A stretch of 64,000 nucleotides of DNA, from positions 2,852,001-2,916,000 of the forward strand of contig NZ_JASVWB010000002.1 of NCBI RefSeq assembly GCF_030287445.1. Reading direction: 5' to 3'. Below are positions 28,264 to 38,079 of this stretch, piece by piece; the stretch's first letter is position 1, and the number at the start of each line of letters is the position of its first letter. The notes under the pieces were generated by a model. It saw only the letters and a list, made by a program, of their open reading frames with translations, had not been told where the DNA came from and did no database searches. Source of the stretch: Streptomyces sp. ALI-76-A (GTDB taxonomy: Bacteria > Actinomycetota > Actinomycetes > Streptomycetales > Streptomycetaceae). Made by a program: the position numbers and the translations under genes.

Positions 28264-29175
28264 CTATCCCTTCGTGCCGCCCGAGGTGAGGCCGGTCACC
28301 AGGTTCTTCTGCACGAAGTAGAAGAACGCGGCGGCGGGTATCGCGATCAGGACCGCGGTGGCGGCCATCAGATTGCGCTGCGCGTCGTGCTCGCTGACGA
28401 AGGTCTGCAGGCCGACGGCGAAGGTGTACTTCGTGTCGGACAGCATGAACGTCGCCGCGAAGGCGACCTCGCCGAAGGCCGTGAGGAAGCTGTAGAAGGC
28501 GGCGACCGCCAGGCCCGGCCTGGCGAGCGGCAGGATCAGCCGCGCGAACGTGCCGAAGGGGGTCAGCCCGTCGACGCGGCCGGCCTCGTCGATCTCGAAC
28601 GGGATGGTGTCGAAATAGCCCTTCATCAGCCATGCGCAGTAGGGAACGGTGGTCGTGCAGTACACCAGGATGAGGCCAAGGTAGCTGTCGATGAGCTGAA
28701 GCTCCGACAGGATCTGGTACATCGGCACCATCAGTACGGCAACCGGGAACATCTGGGTGACCAGGAGGACCCACATGAACTTCCGGTAGCCGGGGAAGCG
28801 CATGCGCGAGACCGCGTAACCGGTGGTGGCGGAGATGATCACGCCGATGGCGGTGGTGCCGAGGGTGACGATCAGCGTGCTCTGCAGCCAGTCGAAGAAC
28901 TTCGTCTCCTGGAGCACGAACGTGTAGTTGTCGAGCGTCATCTTCCCCCAGATGCCTCCGGGGTGCAGGTAGTCGTCCTTGTCCGGGCCGAGGGACAGGT
29001 AGACCAGCCAGGCCACGGGGAAGAGCGCGACCAGGCTCGCGAGGAGCAGGATGCCGTGGGAGACGAGGCGGACGGCGGGGGTGCTCTCGCCGCGGCGGGT
29101 GACCCCGCGCGGGGAGGCCGCCGGGGAGTCCTGCCGGGACGCCGCGGCGGAGGTGTCGACGGTGGTCGTACTCAT
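28264..29175 (-). CDS. malG: Maltose/maltodextrin ABC permease MalG
   Basis: A 303-aa inner-membrane permease with six predicted segments. The binding-protein-dependent permease (EAA) loop reads EIDEAGRVDGLTPFGTFARLILPL near residue 210. LVTQMFPVAVLMVPMYQI is typical of the MalG side. It pairs with MalF to import maltodextrins delivered by MalE; the ATPase is not in the cluster and in Streptomyces is generally the shared MsiK encoded elsewhere. The ATG at 29175 has AGGAG 6 nt upstream. 13 bp separate it from malF. Confidence 0.94.
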   Translation of the reverse strand: MSTTTVDTSAAASRQDSPAASPRGVTRRGESTPAVRLVSHGILLLASLVALFPVAWLVYLSLGPDKDDYLHPGGIWGKMTLDNYTFVLQETKFFDWLQSTLIVTLGTTAIGVIISATTGYAVSRMRFPGYRKFMWVLLVTQMFPVAVLMVPMYQILSELQLIDSYLGLILVYCTTTVPYCAWLMKGYFDTIPFEIDEAGRVDGLTPFGTFARLILPLARPGLAVAAFYSFLTAFGEVAFAATFMLSDTKYTFAVGLQTFVSEHDAQRNLMAATAVLIAIPAAAFFYFVQKNLVTGLTSGGTKG

Positions 29176-29188
29176 GGGGACTCCTGCC

Positions 29189-30193
29189 TCAGATCGCGAG
29201 CTGCTGGTCATTGCGGTTCAGCCAGCGGCGGTAGAAGGAGGTGAAGACGATCAGGATGGCCAGCAGCAGGATGCCGTAGGCGGCCGACTGGGCGAAGTCA
29301 CGCGGCTGCTGTCCGAAGCCGAGGTAGTACGCCCAGGTGACGAGGATCTGTGCCTCCGGGGCGGTGGTGCCGAACAGCAGGAAGATGATGGCGAACTGGT
29401 TGAAGGTCCAGATGACGCCGAGGAGCACGACGGTGGAGCTGACGGACCTCAGGCCCGGCAGGGTGACGTACCGGAAGCGCTGCCAGGCGTTCGCGCCGTC
29501 CATCTCCGAGGCCTCGTACAGGGAGGTGTCGATGGACTGCAGGCCGCCGAGCAGCGACAGCATCATGAAGGGGACACCGCACCAGGTGTTGACCATGACC
29601 GCGGCGAACCGCTGCCAGAAGGTGTCCTCCAGCCACAGTGGGGTCGGCAGGTGCAGCGTCTCCAGGAAGGAGTTGATGATGCCGGCGTCCGCGAGCATGA
29701 AGCGCCAGCCGAAGACGGTGACGAAGGTCGGCACGGCCCAGGGCAGGATCAGGACCAGCCGGTAGAAGGTGCGGCCGCGCAGCTTCTGGTTGAGCAGCAG
29801 GGCGAGCCCGAGGCCGATCGTGTAGTGCAGGGTGACGCAGAGCGCGGTCCACACGACGGTCCAGATGAAGTGCGACCAGAAGCGGTCGTAGGCGGTGTCG
29901 CCCCACAGGATGTCGGCGTAGTTGTCCAGGCCGATGAACTTGTACGTGGCGTCGATGTGGTTGACGCCGATGGTGCGGGCCGTGTTGAGGCTGTTGGCGT
30001 CGGTGAGCGTGAGGTAGAGGCCGTACACCAGGGGATAGACGACGAGGACGCCGAGGACGATCACCACCGGGGCGATCATCGCGTAGGCGTACCAGTGCTT
30101 CTGGTAGCGGTGCCTCAGGCGCCGGCCCAGCCCGGGCTTCGGCGCGCGGTCACCGCGGCGCTTGCCGGTCGCGCGGTCGATGGCGACTGTCAT
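29189..30193 (-). CDS. malF: Maltose/maltodextrin ABC permease MalF
   Basis: A 334-aa membrane permease. WYAYAMIAPVVIVLGVLVVY is the first transmembrane helix; the EAA loop is YEASEMDGANAWQRFRYVTLPGL near residue 235. A long external loop lies between helices 1 and 2. The ATG at 30193 with GAAGG about 9 nt upstream is preferred over the TTG at 30202. Forms the channel with MalG. Confidence 0.94.
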   Translation of the reverse strand: MTVAIDRATGKRRGDRAPKPGLGRRLRHRYQKHWYAYAMIAPVVIVLGVLVVYPLVYGLYLTLTDANSLNTARTIGVNHIDATYKFIGLDNYADILWGDTAYDRFWSHFIWTVVWTALCVTLHYTIGLGLALLLNQKLRGRTFYRLVLILPWAVPTFVTVFGWRFMLADAGIINSFLETLHLPTPLWLEDTFWQRFAAVMVNTWCGVPFMMLSLLGGLQSIDTSLYEASEMDGANAWQRFRYVTLPGLRSVSSTVVLLGVIWTFNQFAIIFLLFGTTAPEAQILVTWAYYLGFGQQPRDFAQSAAYGILLLAILIVFTSFYRRWLNRNDQQLAI

Positions 30194-30250
30194 GTTCGAC
30201 AACCTTCGTGAAGATCTGAGGGCCAGGGTTCGGGCCGTGCGCAGGCCGGT

Positions 30251-30293
30251 GGCCGCCGGATCCGCTCCCGGTTCTCCGGGGGATCCGGCGGCC
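30251..30293 (-). terminator. Hairpin between malE and malF
   Basis: GGCCGCCGGATCC and GGATCCGGCGGCC form a 13-bp stem with a 17-nt loop just after the malE stop. Such a structure in binding-protein operons commonly protects or ends the malE part of the transcript, giving more MalE than MalFG. Confidence 0.75.
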
Positions 30294-30301
30294 GCCCGGC
30301 G

Positions 30302-31570
30302 TCACTTGCTGAAGTCCGGGACCAGCTTGGCGATCGCGGTCTCCGCCTTGCCCAGGCCCTCGTCCAGGGACTGCTTGCCGCCGGCGATCTGCGGCAGCTC
30401 GGTGTCCAGCGGGCCCCACAGGGAGCTGTACTCGGGCAGCGCCGGGCGCGGCTGGGCGGCGGGCAGCACGCTCTGGAAGCCGGCGATGCCCGGGTCGGCC
30501 TTGACCTCGGCGGTGTAGGCGTCGTCGCGGGTCGGCAGGGTGGAGTTCTTCAGCGCGATCTGCGTCTGGGACTTCGCGGAGGTCATGAAGTTGACGAACT
30601 TCAGCGCGGCCTTCTGGTGGGCGGCGTCCGAGCCCGCGTACACCGACAGGTTGTGGCCGCCGGTCGGGGCGCCCGCCTTGCCGGTGGAGCCGGCCGGGAC
30701 GGTGGCGATGCCGAGGTTGCCCTTGTCCTTGAAGGCCGAGCCCTTGTAGAAGTTCGTGATCTCCCACGGGCCCTGGATGATCGCGGCGACCTTGCCGCTG
30801 ACGAACGCCTCCTGGATGTGGGCGTAGGCGTCGGCGGTGGTGTCGGCCTTGTGCAGGCCCTTGCCGTCGAACAGGCTCAGCCAGGTCTCGTAGCCCTTCT
30901 TGGCGGGAGCCGAGGCGACGGTGACCTTCTTGGCCTCGGCGTCGACGGTGTCGGCGCCCTCGCCGTGCAGGAAGGTCTGCGCGTAGTAGGCCTGGGTGGA
31001 GCCCCAGTAGCCGTCGACGCCGGTCTTGTCCTTGATCGTGGCGGCGGCCTTCCTCAGGTCGTCCCAGGTCTTCGGGGCCTCGACGCCGGCCTTCGCGAAG
31101 AGCTCCTTGTTGTAGACCAGCGCGAGGGTGTCGGTGACCAGCGGCACGCCGTACGTCTTGCCCTCGTACGTGGCCTGCTCGATCAGGTTGGGCTGGAACT
31201 TGCTCGCGTCGGCGAGGGCCTCGGTGCCGTCCAGCGGCAGGAAGTAGCCCTTCTTGGCGAAGGCGGGGGTCCAGCCGACCTCGGAGCGCAGGATGTCCGG
31301 GGCGCCCTTGGAACCGGCGGCGGTGTCGAACTTGTTCTGCGCCTGGTCGAAGGGGACGTTGACGTAGTCGACCTTGACGTCCTTGTTGGCGGCCTCGAAC
31401 TCCTTGACCAGGGCCTGATAGGCCGGCGCCTCGTTGGTGGCGTTGGTGGTGTCCCACCAGGTGATGGTGACCGGCCCGTCGGCCGAGTCGCCGCTGTCGC
31501 TTCCGCCGCAGGCCGTCGCCGCGAGGGCGAGGGACGCCACCAGCGCTGTGGCCGCTATGCCACGCCGCAT
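30302..31570 (-). CDS. malE: Maltose/maltodextrin-binding lipoprotein MalE
   Basis: A 422-aa solute-binding lipoprotein. MRRGIAATALVASLALAATAC gives a lipobox LAATAC with the lipidated Cys at 21. VTITWWDTTNATNEAPAY opens the mature family 1 binding protein, and TYGVPLVTDTLALVYNKELF is the signature segment. It presents maltose and maltodextrins to MalFG. The ATG at 31570 has AAGGAG 5 nt upstream; the longer frame is promoter DNA. Divergent from malR across a shared operator region. Confidence 0.94.
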   Translation of the reverse strand: MRRGIAATALVASLALAATACGGSDSGDSADGPVTITWWDTTNATNEAPAYQALVKEFEAANKDVKVDYVNVPFDQAQNKFDTAAGSKGAPDILRSEVGWTPAFAKKGYFLPLDGTEALADASKFQPNLIEQATYEGKTYGVPLVTDTLALVYNKELFAKAGVEAPKTWDDLRKAAATIKDKTGVDGYWGSTQAYYAQTFLHGEGADTVDAEAKKVTVASAPAKKGYETWLSLFDGKGLHKADTTADAYAHIQEAFVSGKVAAIIQGPWEITNFYKGSAFKDKGNLGIATVPAGSTGKAGAPTGGHNLSVYAGSDAAHQKAALKFVNFMTSAKSQTQIALKNSTLPTRDDAYTAEVKADPGIAGFQSVLPAAQPRPALPEYSSLWGPLDTELPQIAGGKQSLDEGLGKAETAIAKLVPDFSK

Positions 31571-31687
31571 GAGTTCTCCTTGAGGGTGAAGGCCCGTGTA
31601 CTGACAGGCGGCGGTCCCGTCCGCCGTTCCTGTCGACTTGCCGACTGCGCCGTTGCTGCCGTCGGGCGTCGCCGAACGTAACAGCGA

Positions 31688-31836
31688 TGCAAGCCTCTCG
31701 AAAGTCCTTGCAGCAAAAAAGTGCAAGAGATCTCCGAAGTTATCCGTGCGTGACCCGATGGCGACCGCCATGAGACGCTTCCTTACGGCCGTCGAGCAGT
31801 TGGGGCGGGTTGTGCAAGACTCTGCAAGCTCTTGCC
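31688..31836. promoter_or_regulatory. MalR operator cluster between malE and malR
   Basis: Within the 381-bp divergent gap there are five exact TGCAAG/CTTGCA words (31688, 31707, 31722, 31813, 31823) and a CTTGCC at 31831. The first three face malE in an AT-richer stretch, the rest face malR. Pairs such as CTTGCA at 31707 and TGCAAG at 31722 form an inverted repeat. This suits a LacI-type dimer acting on both promoters. Confidence 0.75.
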
Positions 31837-31951
31837 ATCACTTTCATGAGGGAGCGCGATGACCCAGCAGTCCGGCCCGGGGCCGTCCCCCGGTCGCGCA
31901 CGGCGCCGGTTCGGTGTGCAAGGCGACACCTGGCCGGTACAGTCCACCCCT

Positions 31952-32986
31952 GTGACCACACGGCTTGCCGACATCGCTGCTCAGGCGGGGGTGAGCGAAG
32001 CGACCGTCAGCCGCGTCCTCAACGGCAAGCCGGGCGTCGCCGCCACCACCCGCCAGTCCGTGCTCGCCGCCCTCGACGTCCTGGGCTACGAGCGCCCGGT
32101 CCGTCTGCGGCAGCGCAGCGAGGGCCTGGTCGGCCTGATCACCCCGGAGCTGGAGAACCCGATCTTCCCGGCGCTGGCCCAGGTCATCGGCCAGGCGCTG
32201 ACCAGGCAGGGCTACACGCCGGTGCTGGCCACCCAGACCCCGGGCGGCTCCACGGAGGACGAGCTCACCGAGATGCTCGTCGACCGGGGCGTGGCCGGCA
32301 TCATCTACGTCTCCGGACTGCACGCGGACACCACCGCAGACATGCAGCGCTACGAGCAGCTGCGCGCGCAGGGCGTGCCCTTCGTCCTCGTGGACGGCTT
32401 CTCGCCGAAGGTGCAGGCGCCCTTCATCTCCCCCGACGACCGGGCGGCGATGACGCTGGCGGTGACCCACCTGGTGTCCCTGGGGCACACCCGGATCGGT
32501 CTGGCGCTGGGGCCGAAGCGGTTCGTGCCCGTGCAGCGCAAGATCGAGGGGTTCGTACGCACCATGCAGGACCTGCTGGGCCTGAGCACCGACACGATCG
32601 AGTCGGAGCTGGTCCAGCACTCCCTCTACACCCTGGAGGGCGGCCAGGCGGCCACCTCGGCCCTGATCGACCGGTCCTGCACGGCGGTGGTGTGCGCCAG
32701 CGACATGATGGCGCTGGGCGCGATTCGGGCGGCCCGGCAGCGGGGCCTGGAGGTTCCGACGGACATCTCGGTCGTGGGCTTCGACGACTCCCCCCTGATC
32801 GCCTTCACCGACCCGCCCATGACGACGGTCCGCAAGCCGGTCCCGGCGATGGGCCAGGCGGCGGTGCGCACGCTGCTGGAGGAGATCGGCGGCACCCCCG
32901 CGCCGCACAGCGAGTTCGTGTTCATGCCGGAGCTGGTGGTGCGCGGATCGACCGCTTCGGCGCCCGGGGAACGCGGTCGTCCGTAG
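31952..32986 (+). CDS. malR: LacI-family repressor of the maltose regulon
   Basis: A 344-aa LacI/GalR repressor. VTTRLADIAAQAGVSEATVS is the helix-turn-helix and hinge start; LVGLITPELENPIFPALAQV opens the periplasmic-binding-like ligand domain, with DISVVGFDDSPLIAFTDPPM at the C-terminal end. The GTG at 31952 gives the 344-aa length of Streptomyces MalR; the longer ATG at 31859 would place the helix-turn-helix far from the N-terminus. Represses malEFG and amylase genes in the absence of maltose (known for the family). Confidence 0.94.
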   Translation: MTTRLADIAAQAGVSEATVSRVLNGKPGVAATTRQSVLAALDVLGYERPVRLRQRSEGLVGLITPELENPIFPALAQVIGQALTRQGYTPVLATQTPGGSTEDELTEMLVDRGVAGIIYVSGLHADTTADMQRYEQLRAQGVPFVLVDGFSPKVQAPFISPDDRAAMTLAVTHLVSLGHTRIGLALGPKRFVPVQRKIEGFVRTMQDLLGLSTDTIESELVQHSLYTLEGGQAATSALIDRSCTAVVCASDMMALGAIRAARQRGLEVPTDISVVGFDDSPLIAFTDPPMTTVRKPVPAMGQAAVRTLLEEIGGTPAPHSEFVFMPELVVRGSTASAPGERGRP

Positions 32987-33137
32987 TCGTCCGCAGCTCC
33001 TCCTCAGGGCGGAGCGGGGCGGTTCGCGCAGTGCGCCGGCAGGACGCCGCGGTCGTCTGCCGGGTGGAGGACGTGCGGCCCGGACCCGACCGGGGGATGA
33101 TCGGTGGGACAGGGCTTTTCTGGCAAACTCTGTGCCT

Positions 33138-34022
33138 ATGACTGAGACGACCGCGACGACACAGGACGGCCGCGAACCGGCCGTTCCGTATCCGGTCGCG
33201 GCCGGGACGGAGGCCGAGACGGAGCAGCTTCCACCGCGCCGGGTGCGCGTCCCGCGCCGGCCCCGCCTCTGGTTCGAGATCCTGCTGATCGCGGTGAGTT
33301 ACTGGACGTACTCGCTGATCCGCAACGCGGTCCCGGAGCAGCGGAGCGAGGCGCTGCGCAACGCCGACTGGATCTGGCGGCTGGAGCACCATCTCGGGAT
33401 CGCCGTCGAGGAGTCGGTCAACCATGCGGTGAACTCGGTGACTTGGCTCATCATCGGCATGAACTACTACTACGCGACCCTGCACTTCGTGGTGACGCTG
33501 GGTGTACTGGTGTGGCTCTACCGCCGTCACCCCGGCCGCTACGCCGCGACCCGTCTCGTGGCCTTCGCGACCACCGGTGTCGCCCTGGTCGGTTACTACC
33601 TGTATCCGCTGGCCCCGCCTCGTCTGATGAACGGCGGCCACTTCGTCGACACCGTCATGGTCCACCAGACGTGGGGATCGATGGCCTCCGGTGACCTGAA
33701 GAACATGTCGAACCAGTTCGCCGCGATGCCGTCGATGCACATCGGCTGGTCCGTGTGGTGCGGGCTGACGATCTTCGCACTGGCGTCGGTGCCGTGGGTG
33801 CGGGTCCTGGGCGCGCTGTACCCGGTGGCCACCCTGGTGGTCATCGTCGCCACCGCCAACCACTTCTGGCTCGACGCGGTGGGCGGCGTCCTGTGCCTCG
33901 CCTTCGGCTTCGCGGTGGCCCGCCTCTGGTACGGCGCCCTGCCGTACGCCCTGCCGCGGCTGGTCCCGGTGAAGGGGCCGGAGCGGCCGGTGACACCGGC
34001 GAGGCTGCCGGCCGAGCGGTAG
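33138..34022 (+). CDS. PAP2-superfamily membrane phosphatase-like protein
   Basis: A 294-aa membrane protein with about six hydrophobic segments (residues 45-65, 105-130, 145-165, 200-260). The PAP2_3 motifs are visible: NQFAAMPSMHIGWSVW and ANHFWLDAVGG, whose His residues form the catalytic pair, with Asp in the latter. Related proteins act on lipid phosphates or transfer inositol-phosphate groups. The ATG at 33138 has no ribosome site, so the mRNA may be leaderless. Confidence 0.87.
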   Translation: MTETTATTQDGREPAVPYPVAAGTEAETEQLPPRRVRVPRRPRLWFEILLIAVSYWTYSLIRNAVPEQRSEALRNADWIWRLEHHLGIAVEESVNHAVNSVTWLIIGMNYYYATLHFVVTLGVLVWLYRRHPGRYAATRLVAFATTGVALVGYYLYPLAPPRLMNGGHFVDTVMVHQTWGSMASGDLKNMSNQFAAMPSMHIGWSVWCGLTIFALASVPWVRVLGALYPVATLVVIVATANHFWLDAVGGVLCLAFGFAVARLWYGALPYALPRLVPVKGPERPVTPARLPAER

Positions 34023-34109
34023 CGGCACCGGGCGTCTCCCTCACGCGGGCGACTGCGCGGGGCGCCGGGGTGGCGCCGGGTGCGGCGTCGTGGCGGGCCG
34101 TCTCGCGCG

Positions 34110-34185
34110 TGCCGGTCGTTCGTGGCCGGTTGAGTGGCCGGTTGTCGTTCGTGGCCGGTCGTTCGTGGCCGGCCGCCCCGGCATC
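34110..34185. repeat. GTTCGTGGCCGGT short tandem repeat region
   Basis: Three close copies of CGTTCGTGGCCGG and a shorter GAGTGGCCGGTT lie in the 319-bp gap between the convergent PAP2 and glnE genes. No gene or clear terminator is seen in the rest of this gap. Confidence 0.6.
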
Positions 34186-34341
34186 CGACCGGTGCCCACC
34201 GTGACTCGTGCCGGTCAGCCGCTGCGGCCCGCGCCGGTCAGCCGGCGCAGGAGCCGCACCGCCCGGCCGGCCGGCCACCCCGGCACCCACCGGGTCGGTC
34301 GCCGTGACAGGTCCCCGGGTGCCCGCGCCGGACCCGCCCGG

Positions 34342-37338
34342 TCACCCCCCGTAGAACAGCTCGTCCACCACGCCGCGGGCCCGTCGCGCCGTGCGGCGGT
34401 AGTCGTCGAGCATGTCTCCGACGTGCCCGGAGCCGTATCCCAGGTAGCGGCCCACCGCGGCCAGCTCGCGTGCCTCCGAGGGGAAGGTGTCGCCGGCCCG
34501 TCCCCGCACCAGCATCACCGCGTTGCGTACGCGCGTGGCGAGCACCCAGGCCTCGTCGAGGATCGCCATGTCCTCGGCCCGGACCAGACCGGCGGCGCTC
34601 GCGGCGGCGAGGGCGGCCCGGGTCCGGGTGGTCCGCAGTCCGGGCACCCGCGCCCCGTGCCGCATCTGGAGCAACTGCACGGTCCACTCGACGTCCGACA
34701 GCCCGCCCGGCCCGAGCTTGGTGTGCAGCTTCGGATCGGCGCCGCGCGGCATCCGCTCCGACTCCATGCGTGCCTTCAGCCGCCGGATCTCGCGTACGGC
34801 GTCGTCGCCGAGCCCCGCGTCCGGGTACCGCAGCGGATCGATCAGCTCGATGAAACGCCGCCCCAGCTCCACGTCCCCGGCGACGGGTTCGGCCCGCAGC
34901 AGCGCCTGTGACTCCCAGACCAGGGACCAGCGGCGGTAGTAGGCCCGGTACGAGTTCAGGGTCCGTACCAGCGGGCCCGACTTGCCCTCGGGACGCAGGT
35001 CCGCGTCGATGAGCAGCGGCGGGTCGGCGCTGGGGAGCTGGAGCAGGCGGCGCATCTCGGAGACGACCTTGTTCGCCGCCTCGGAGGCCTCCCGCTCGTC
35101 GACGCCCTCGCACGGCTCGTGCACGAACAGCACGTCGGCGTCGGAGCCGTAGCCGAGTTCGTGGCCGCCGAAGCGGCCCATGCCGATGATCGCGAACCGG
35201 GTGGGCAGGGTCTCCCCCCAGGTCTCCCGGACCACCGCGCGCAGGGTGCCCGCGAGCGTGGCCGCCGTCAGGTCGGACACCGCGCCCCCCGACCGGTCCA
35301 CGAGCGCGCCCTGGTCGGCCTCGGCCTGCTGGGCCTCGGTGCCGTAGGAGCCGATGATGTCCGCGGCGGCCGTCCGGAACAGCTCACGGCGGCGGACCCC
35401 GCGGGCGGCCGTGACCGCCTGCACGGCTCCGTCCGCGCGGCCGACCGCGGCGAGGATCTCCTGCTCCAGGTGGGCCCGGCCGCGCGGCTCCAGACCGCCC
35501 CCGTCGCCGTCCCCGAGCAGCGCCACGGCCTCGGGCGCGCGCATCAGCAGGTCGGGGGCGAGCCGGCCGGCGGACAGGACGCGGGCGAGGTTCTCGGCGG
35601 CGGCGCCCTCGTCCCGCAGCAGCCGCAGGTACCAGGGCGTCTTGCCCAACGCGTCCGACACCTTGCGGAAGTTGAGCAGTCCGGCGTCCGGGTCGGCGGA
35701 GTCGGCGAACCACCCCAGCATCACCGGCAGCAGAGTGCGCTGGATCGCTGCCTTGCGGCTCACGCCGGACGCCAGCGCCTCCAGGTGCCGCAGGGCCGCC
35801 GCCGGGTCGGCGTACCCGAGGGCGACCAGCCGCTCCCGGGCCGCCTTCGGGCTCAACCGGGCCTCGCCGGTGGCGAGTTGGGCGACCGCGTCGAGCAGGG
35901 GGCGGTAGAAGAGCTTCTCGTGCAGGCGCCGTACGACGCCGCTGTGCCGTTTCCACTCGCGGGTCAGCTCGGCCACCGGGTCGGCGCGCAGGCCGAGGGA
36001 GCGGCCCAGGCGCCGCAGGTCGGCCTCGTCCTCGGGGACGAGATGGGTGCGGCGCAGCCGGTAGAGCTGGATGCGGTGTTCCATGGTGCGCAGGAAGCGG
36101 TAGGCGTCGTCGAGCTGGACGGCGTCGGCACGGCCGACGTACCCGCCGGCCGCCAGGGCCTGGAGCGCGTCCAGGGTGGTGCCGCTGCGCAGCGAGGCGT
36201 CGGCCCGTCCGTGCACCAACTGCAGGAGCTGTACGGCGAATTCCACGTCCCGCAGGCCGCCCGGGCCGAGCTTGAGTTCCCGTTCCACCTCGGCGGCGGG
36301 AATGTTCTCGACGACCCGGCGGCGCATCTTCTGCACGTCGGCGATGAAGTTCTCCCGCTCGGCGGCCTTCCAGACGAGGGGGGCGAGGGCGGTGATGTAC
36401 TCCTCGCCGAGTTCGAGGTCACCGGCCACCGGATGGGCCTTGAGCAGGGCCTGGAACTCCCAGGTCTTGGCCCAGCGCTGGTAGTAGGCGCGGTGGCTGG
36501 CGAGCGTGCGCACCAGCGGACCGTTGCGGCCCTCGGGTCGGAGATTGGCGTCCACGGGCCAGATCGAGCCCTCGACGGTGGTCTCGGAGCAGATGCGCAT
36601 CAGGTGCGCGGCGAGCTTGGCGGCGGACCGGACGGCCTTGCCCTCGTCGGCGCCCTCGACGGCCTCGCCGACGAAGATGACGTCGACGTCGGAGACGTAG
36701 TTCAGCTCGTGGCCGCCGCACTTGCCCATCGCGATCACCGCGAGCCGGCACAGCGCGGCGTCGTCGGGGGCGGCGGCGCGGGCTATGGCGAGCGCGGCGC
36801 GCAGGGTAGCGGTGGCGAGGTCGGCGAGTTCGGCGGCGGTCTCGGCGATGTCGGTGGTGCCGCACACGTCCCGGGCGGCGATGGACAGCAGACAGCGCCG
36901 GTAGGCGACGCGCAGGGCGACCGGGTCGGTGGCCTCGGCGAGGCCGCGTTCGAACTCCTCCACTCCGGGGTGCAGGTCGCGCGGCTCGTACATGACGAGG
37001 GCGTGCCAGTCGCCGGGGTGCCGGGCGAGGTGGTCGGCGAGCGCGGCGGAGGCGCCGAGCACGCCGAGCAGCCGGTCGCGCAGCGGCTTGGCCGCTATCA
37101 CCGTGTCGAGCAGTTCCCGCCGGGCGGTGGGGGCGGGCTGCGCCTCCAGCAGCCGGACGAGGCCGTGCAGCGCGAGATCGGGGTCGGCGGTGGCGCCCAG
37201 CGCGTCGAGCAGGACCGGGTCGCTCCTGATGGGCGCCAGCTCGGCGCTGTCCAGGAGGCGCTCGGCGGCGGAGGGATCGGTGAAGCCGTGCCGCAGCAGT
37301 CGTATGAAGGTACTGCTCCTGCGCCCCGGCGCCGTCAT
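34342..37338 (-). CDS. glnE: Glutamine-synthetase adenylyltransferase
   Basis: A 998-aa two-headed enzyme that adds and removes AMP on GSI. Each half has a nucleotidyltransferase core: MGKCGGHELNYVSDVDVIF near residue 203 (de-adenylylating half) and GMGRFGGHELGYGSDADVLF near 719 (adenylylating half). Each is followed by an LRPEG(R/K)xGPLVRT segment and by KLGPGGLxDVE(F/W). The start ATG at 37338 has GGGAGG 5 nt upstream, better than the TTG at 37359. It sits in the same region as glnII and glnA2, but its usual substrate is GlnA (GSI). Confidence 0.96.
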   Translation of the reverse strand: MTAPGRRSSTFIRLLRHGFTDPSAAERLLDSAELAPIRSDPVLLDALGATADPDLALHGLVRLLEAQPAPTARRELLDTVIAAKPLRDRLLGVLGASAALADHLARHPGDWHALVMYEPRDLHPGVEEFERGLAEATDPVALRVAYRRCLLSIAARDVCGTTDIAETAAELADLATATLRAALAIARAAAPDDAALCRLAVIAMGKCGGHELNYVSDVDVIFVGEAVEGADEGKAVRSAAKLAAHLMRICSETTVEGSIWPVDANLRPEGRNGPLVRTLASHRAYYQRWAKTWEFQALLKAHPVAGDLELGEEYITALAPLVWKAAERENFIADVQKMRRRVVENIPAAEVERELKLGPGGLRDVEFAVQLLQLVHGRADASLRSGTTLDALQALAAGGYVGRADAVQLDDAYRFLRTMEHRIQLYRLRRTHLVPEDEADLRRLGRSLGLRADPVAELTREWKRHSGVVRRLHEKLFYRPLLDAVAQLATGEARLSPKAARERLVALGYADPAAALRHLEALASGVSRKAAIQRTLLPVMLGWFADSADPDAGLLNFRKVSDALGKTPWYLRLLRDEGAAAENLARVLSAGRLAPDLLMRAPEAVALLGDGDGGGLEPRGRAHLEQEILAAVGRADGAVQAVTAARGVRRRELFRTAAADIIGSYGTEAQQAEADQGALVDRSGGAVSDLTAATLAGTLRAVVRETWGETLPTRFAIIGMGRFGGHELGYGSDADVLFVHEPCEGVDEREASEAANKVVSEMRRLLQLPSADPPLLIDADLRPEGKSGPLVRTLNSYRAYYRRWSLVWESQALLRAEPVAGDVELGRRFIELIDPLRYPDAGLGDDAVREIRRLKARMESERMPRGADPKLHTKLGPGGLSDVEWTVQLLQMRHGARVPGLRTTRTRAALAAASAAGLVRAEDMAILDEAWVLATRVRNAVMLVRGRAGDTFPSEARELAAVGRYLGYGSGHVGDMLDDYRRTARRARGVVDELFYGG

Positions 37339-37518
37339 CCCGGCCTCCCGTCCGATCAAGGTCGTACGCGCCCGAGCCTAACCGGAGTGCTGGTGAGAAG
37401 CTCCCGGGCGGGCGGCGACGAGTTGCGGCGAGGGTGGCGGCCGGTCGCGGCACACGGCGGGGTCTGCACCGGCCAGGGCGGGGAAGGCCTGAGGTGAGAC
37501 ATCTCTGGAGGGCCGCTG

Positions 37519-38043
37519 ATGACGGACAAGGAAACCGAACGGGTGCCCGAAGCCCGGCTCGACCCGCGCTACAGCGACGAGACGGCCGCCGCGATCCCCT
37601 GGCCGGACGCCGAGGCGCTGCTGGCCGCGGCGGAGCTGTTCTGGATCTCGACGGTACGGCCGGACGGGCGGCCGCACGTGACCCCGCTGCCCGCGGTCTG
37701 GGCGCACGGCGCGCTGCACTTCTGCACCGGACCGGACGAACGGAAGGCGAAGAACCTCGCGCACAACCCGAACGTCGTGCTGACCACCGGCACCAACATC
37801 TGGGACAAGGGCTACGACCTGGTGGTGGAGGGGGAGGCGGTGCGCGTGTCTGACGACGGCCGGCTGCGTGAGCTGGCGGCCGCGTGGCAGACGAAGTACG
37901 GAGATTTCTGGCGCTTCGAGGTACGGGAGGGGTATTTCCATCACGGTCCGGGACACGCGGTCGTCTATGCGGTGGCGCCGCATACCGTTTTCGGCTTCGG
38001 TAAGGGCGAGCCGTTCAGCCAGACGCGGTGGCGGTTCGTGTGA
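37519..38043 (+). CDS. Pyridoxamine 5'-phosphate oxidase-like flavin protein
   Basis: A 174-aa split-barrel protein. ELFWISTVRPDGRPHVTPLP and WAHGALHFCTGPDERKAKNLAHN are the cofactor-binding strands of PPOX/FDOR proteins; NVVLTTGTN and DLVVEGEAVRV follow. FMN or F420 is the likely cofactor; the substrate is unknown. Good GGAGGG upstream of the ATG. Followed by a VOC gene on the same strand 36 bp later, possibly co-transcribed. Confidence 0.87.
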   Translation: MTDKETERVPEARLDPRYSDETAAAIPWPDAEALLAAAELFWISTVRPDGRPHVTPLPAVWAHGALHFCTGPDERKAKNLAHNPNVVLTTGTNIWDKGYDLVVEGEAVRVSDDGRLRELAAAWQTKYGDFWRFEVREGYFHHGPGHAVVYAVAPHTVFGFGKGEPFSQTRWRFV

Positions 38044-38079
38044 CGCCCCGCGAGTGACGTACGACGAAGGAGTCGTCCC

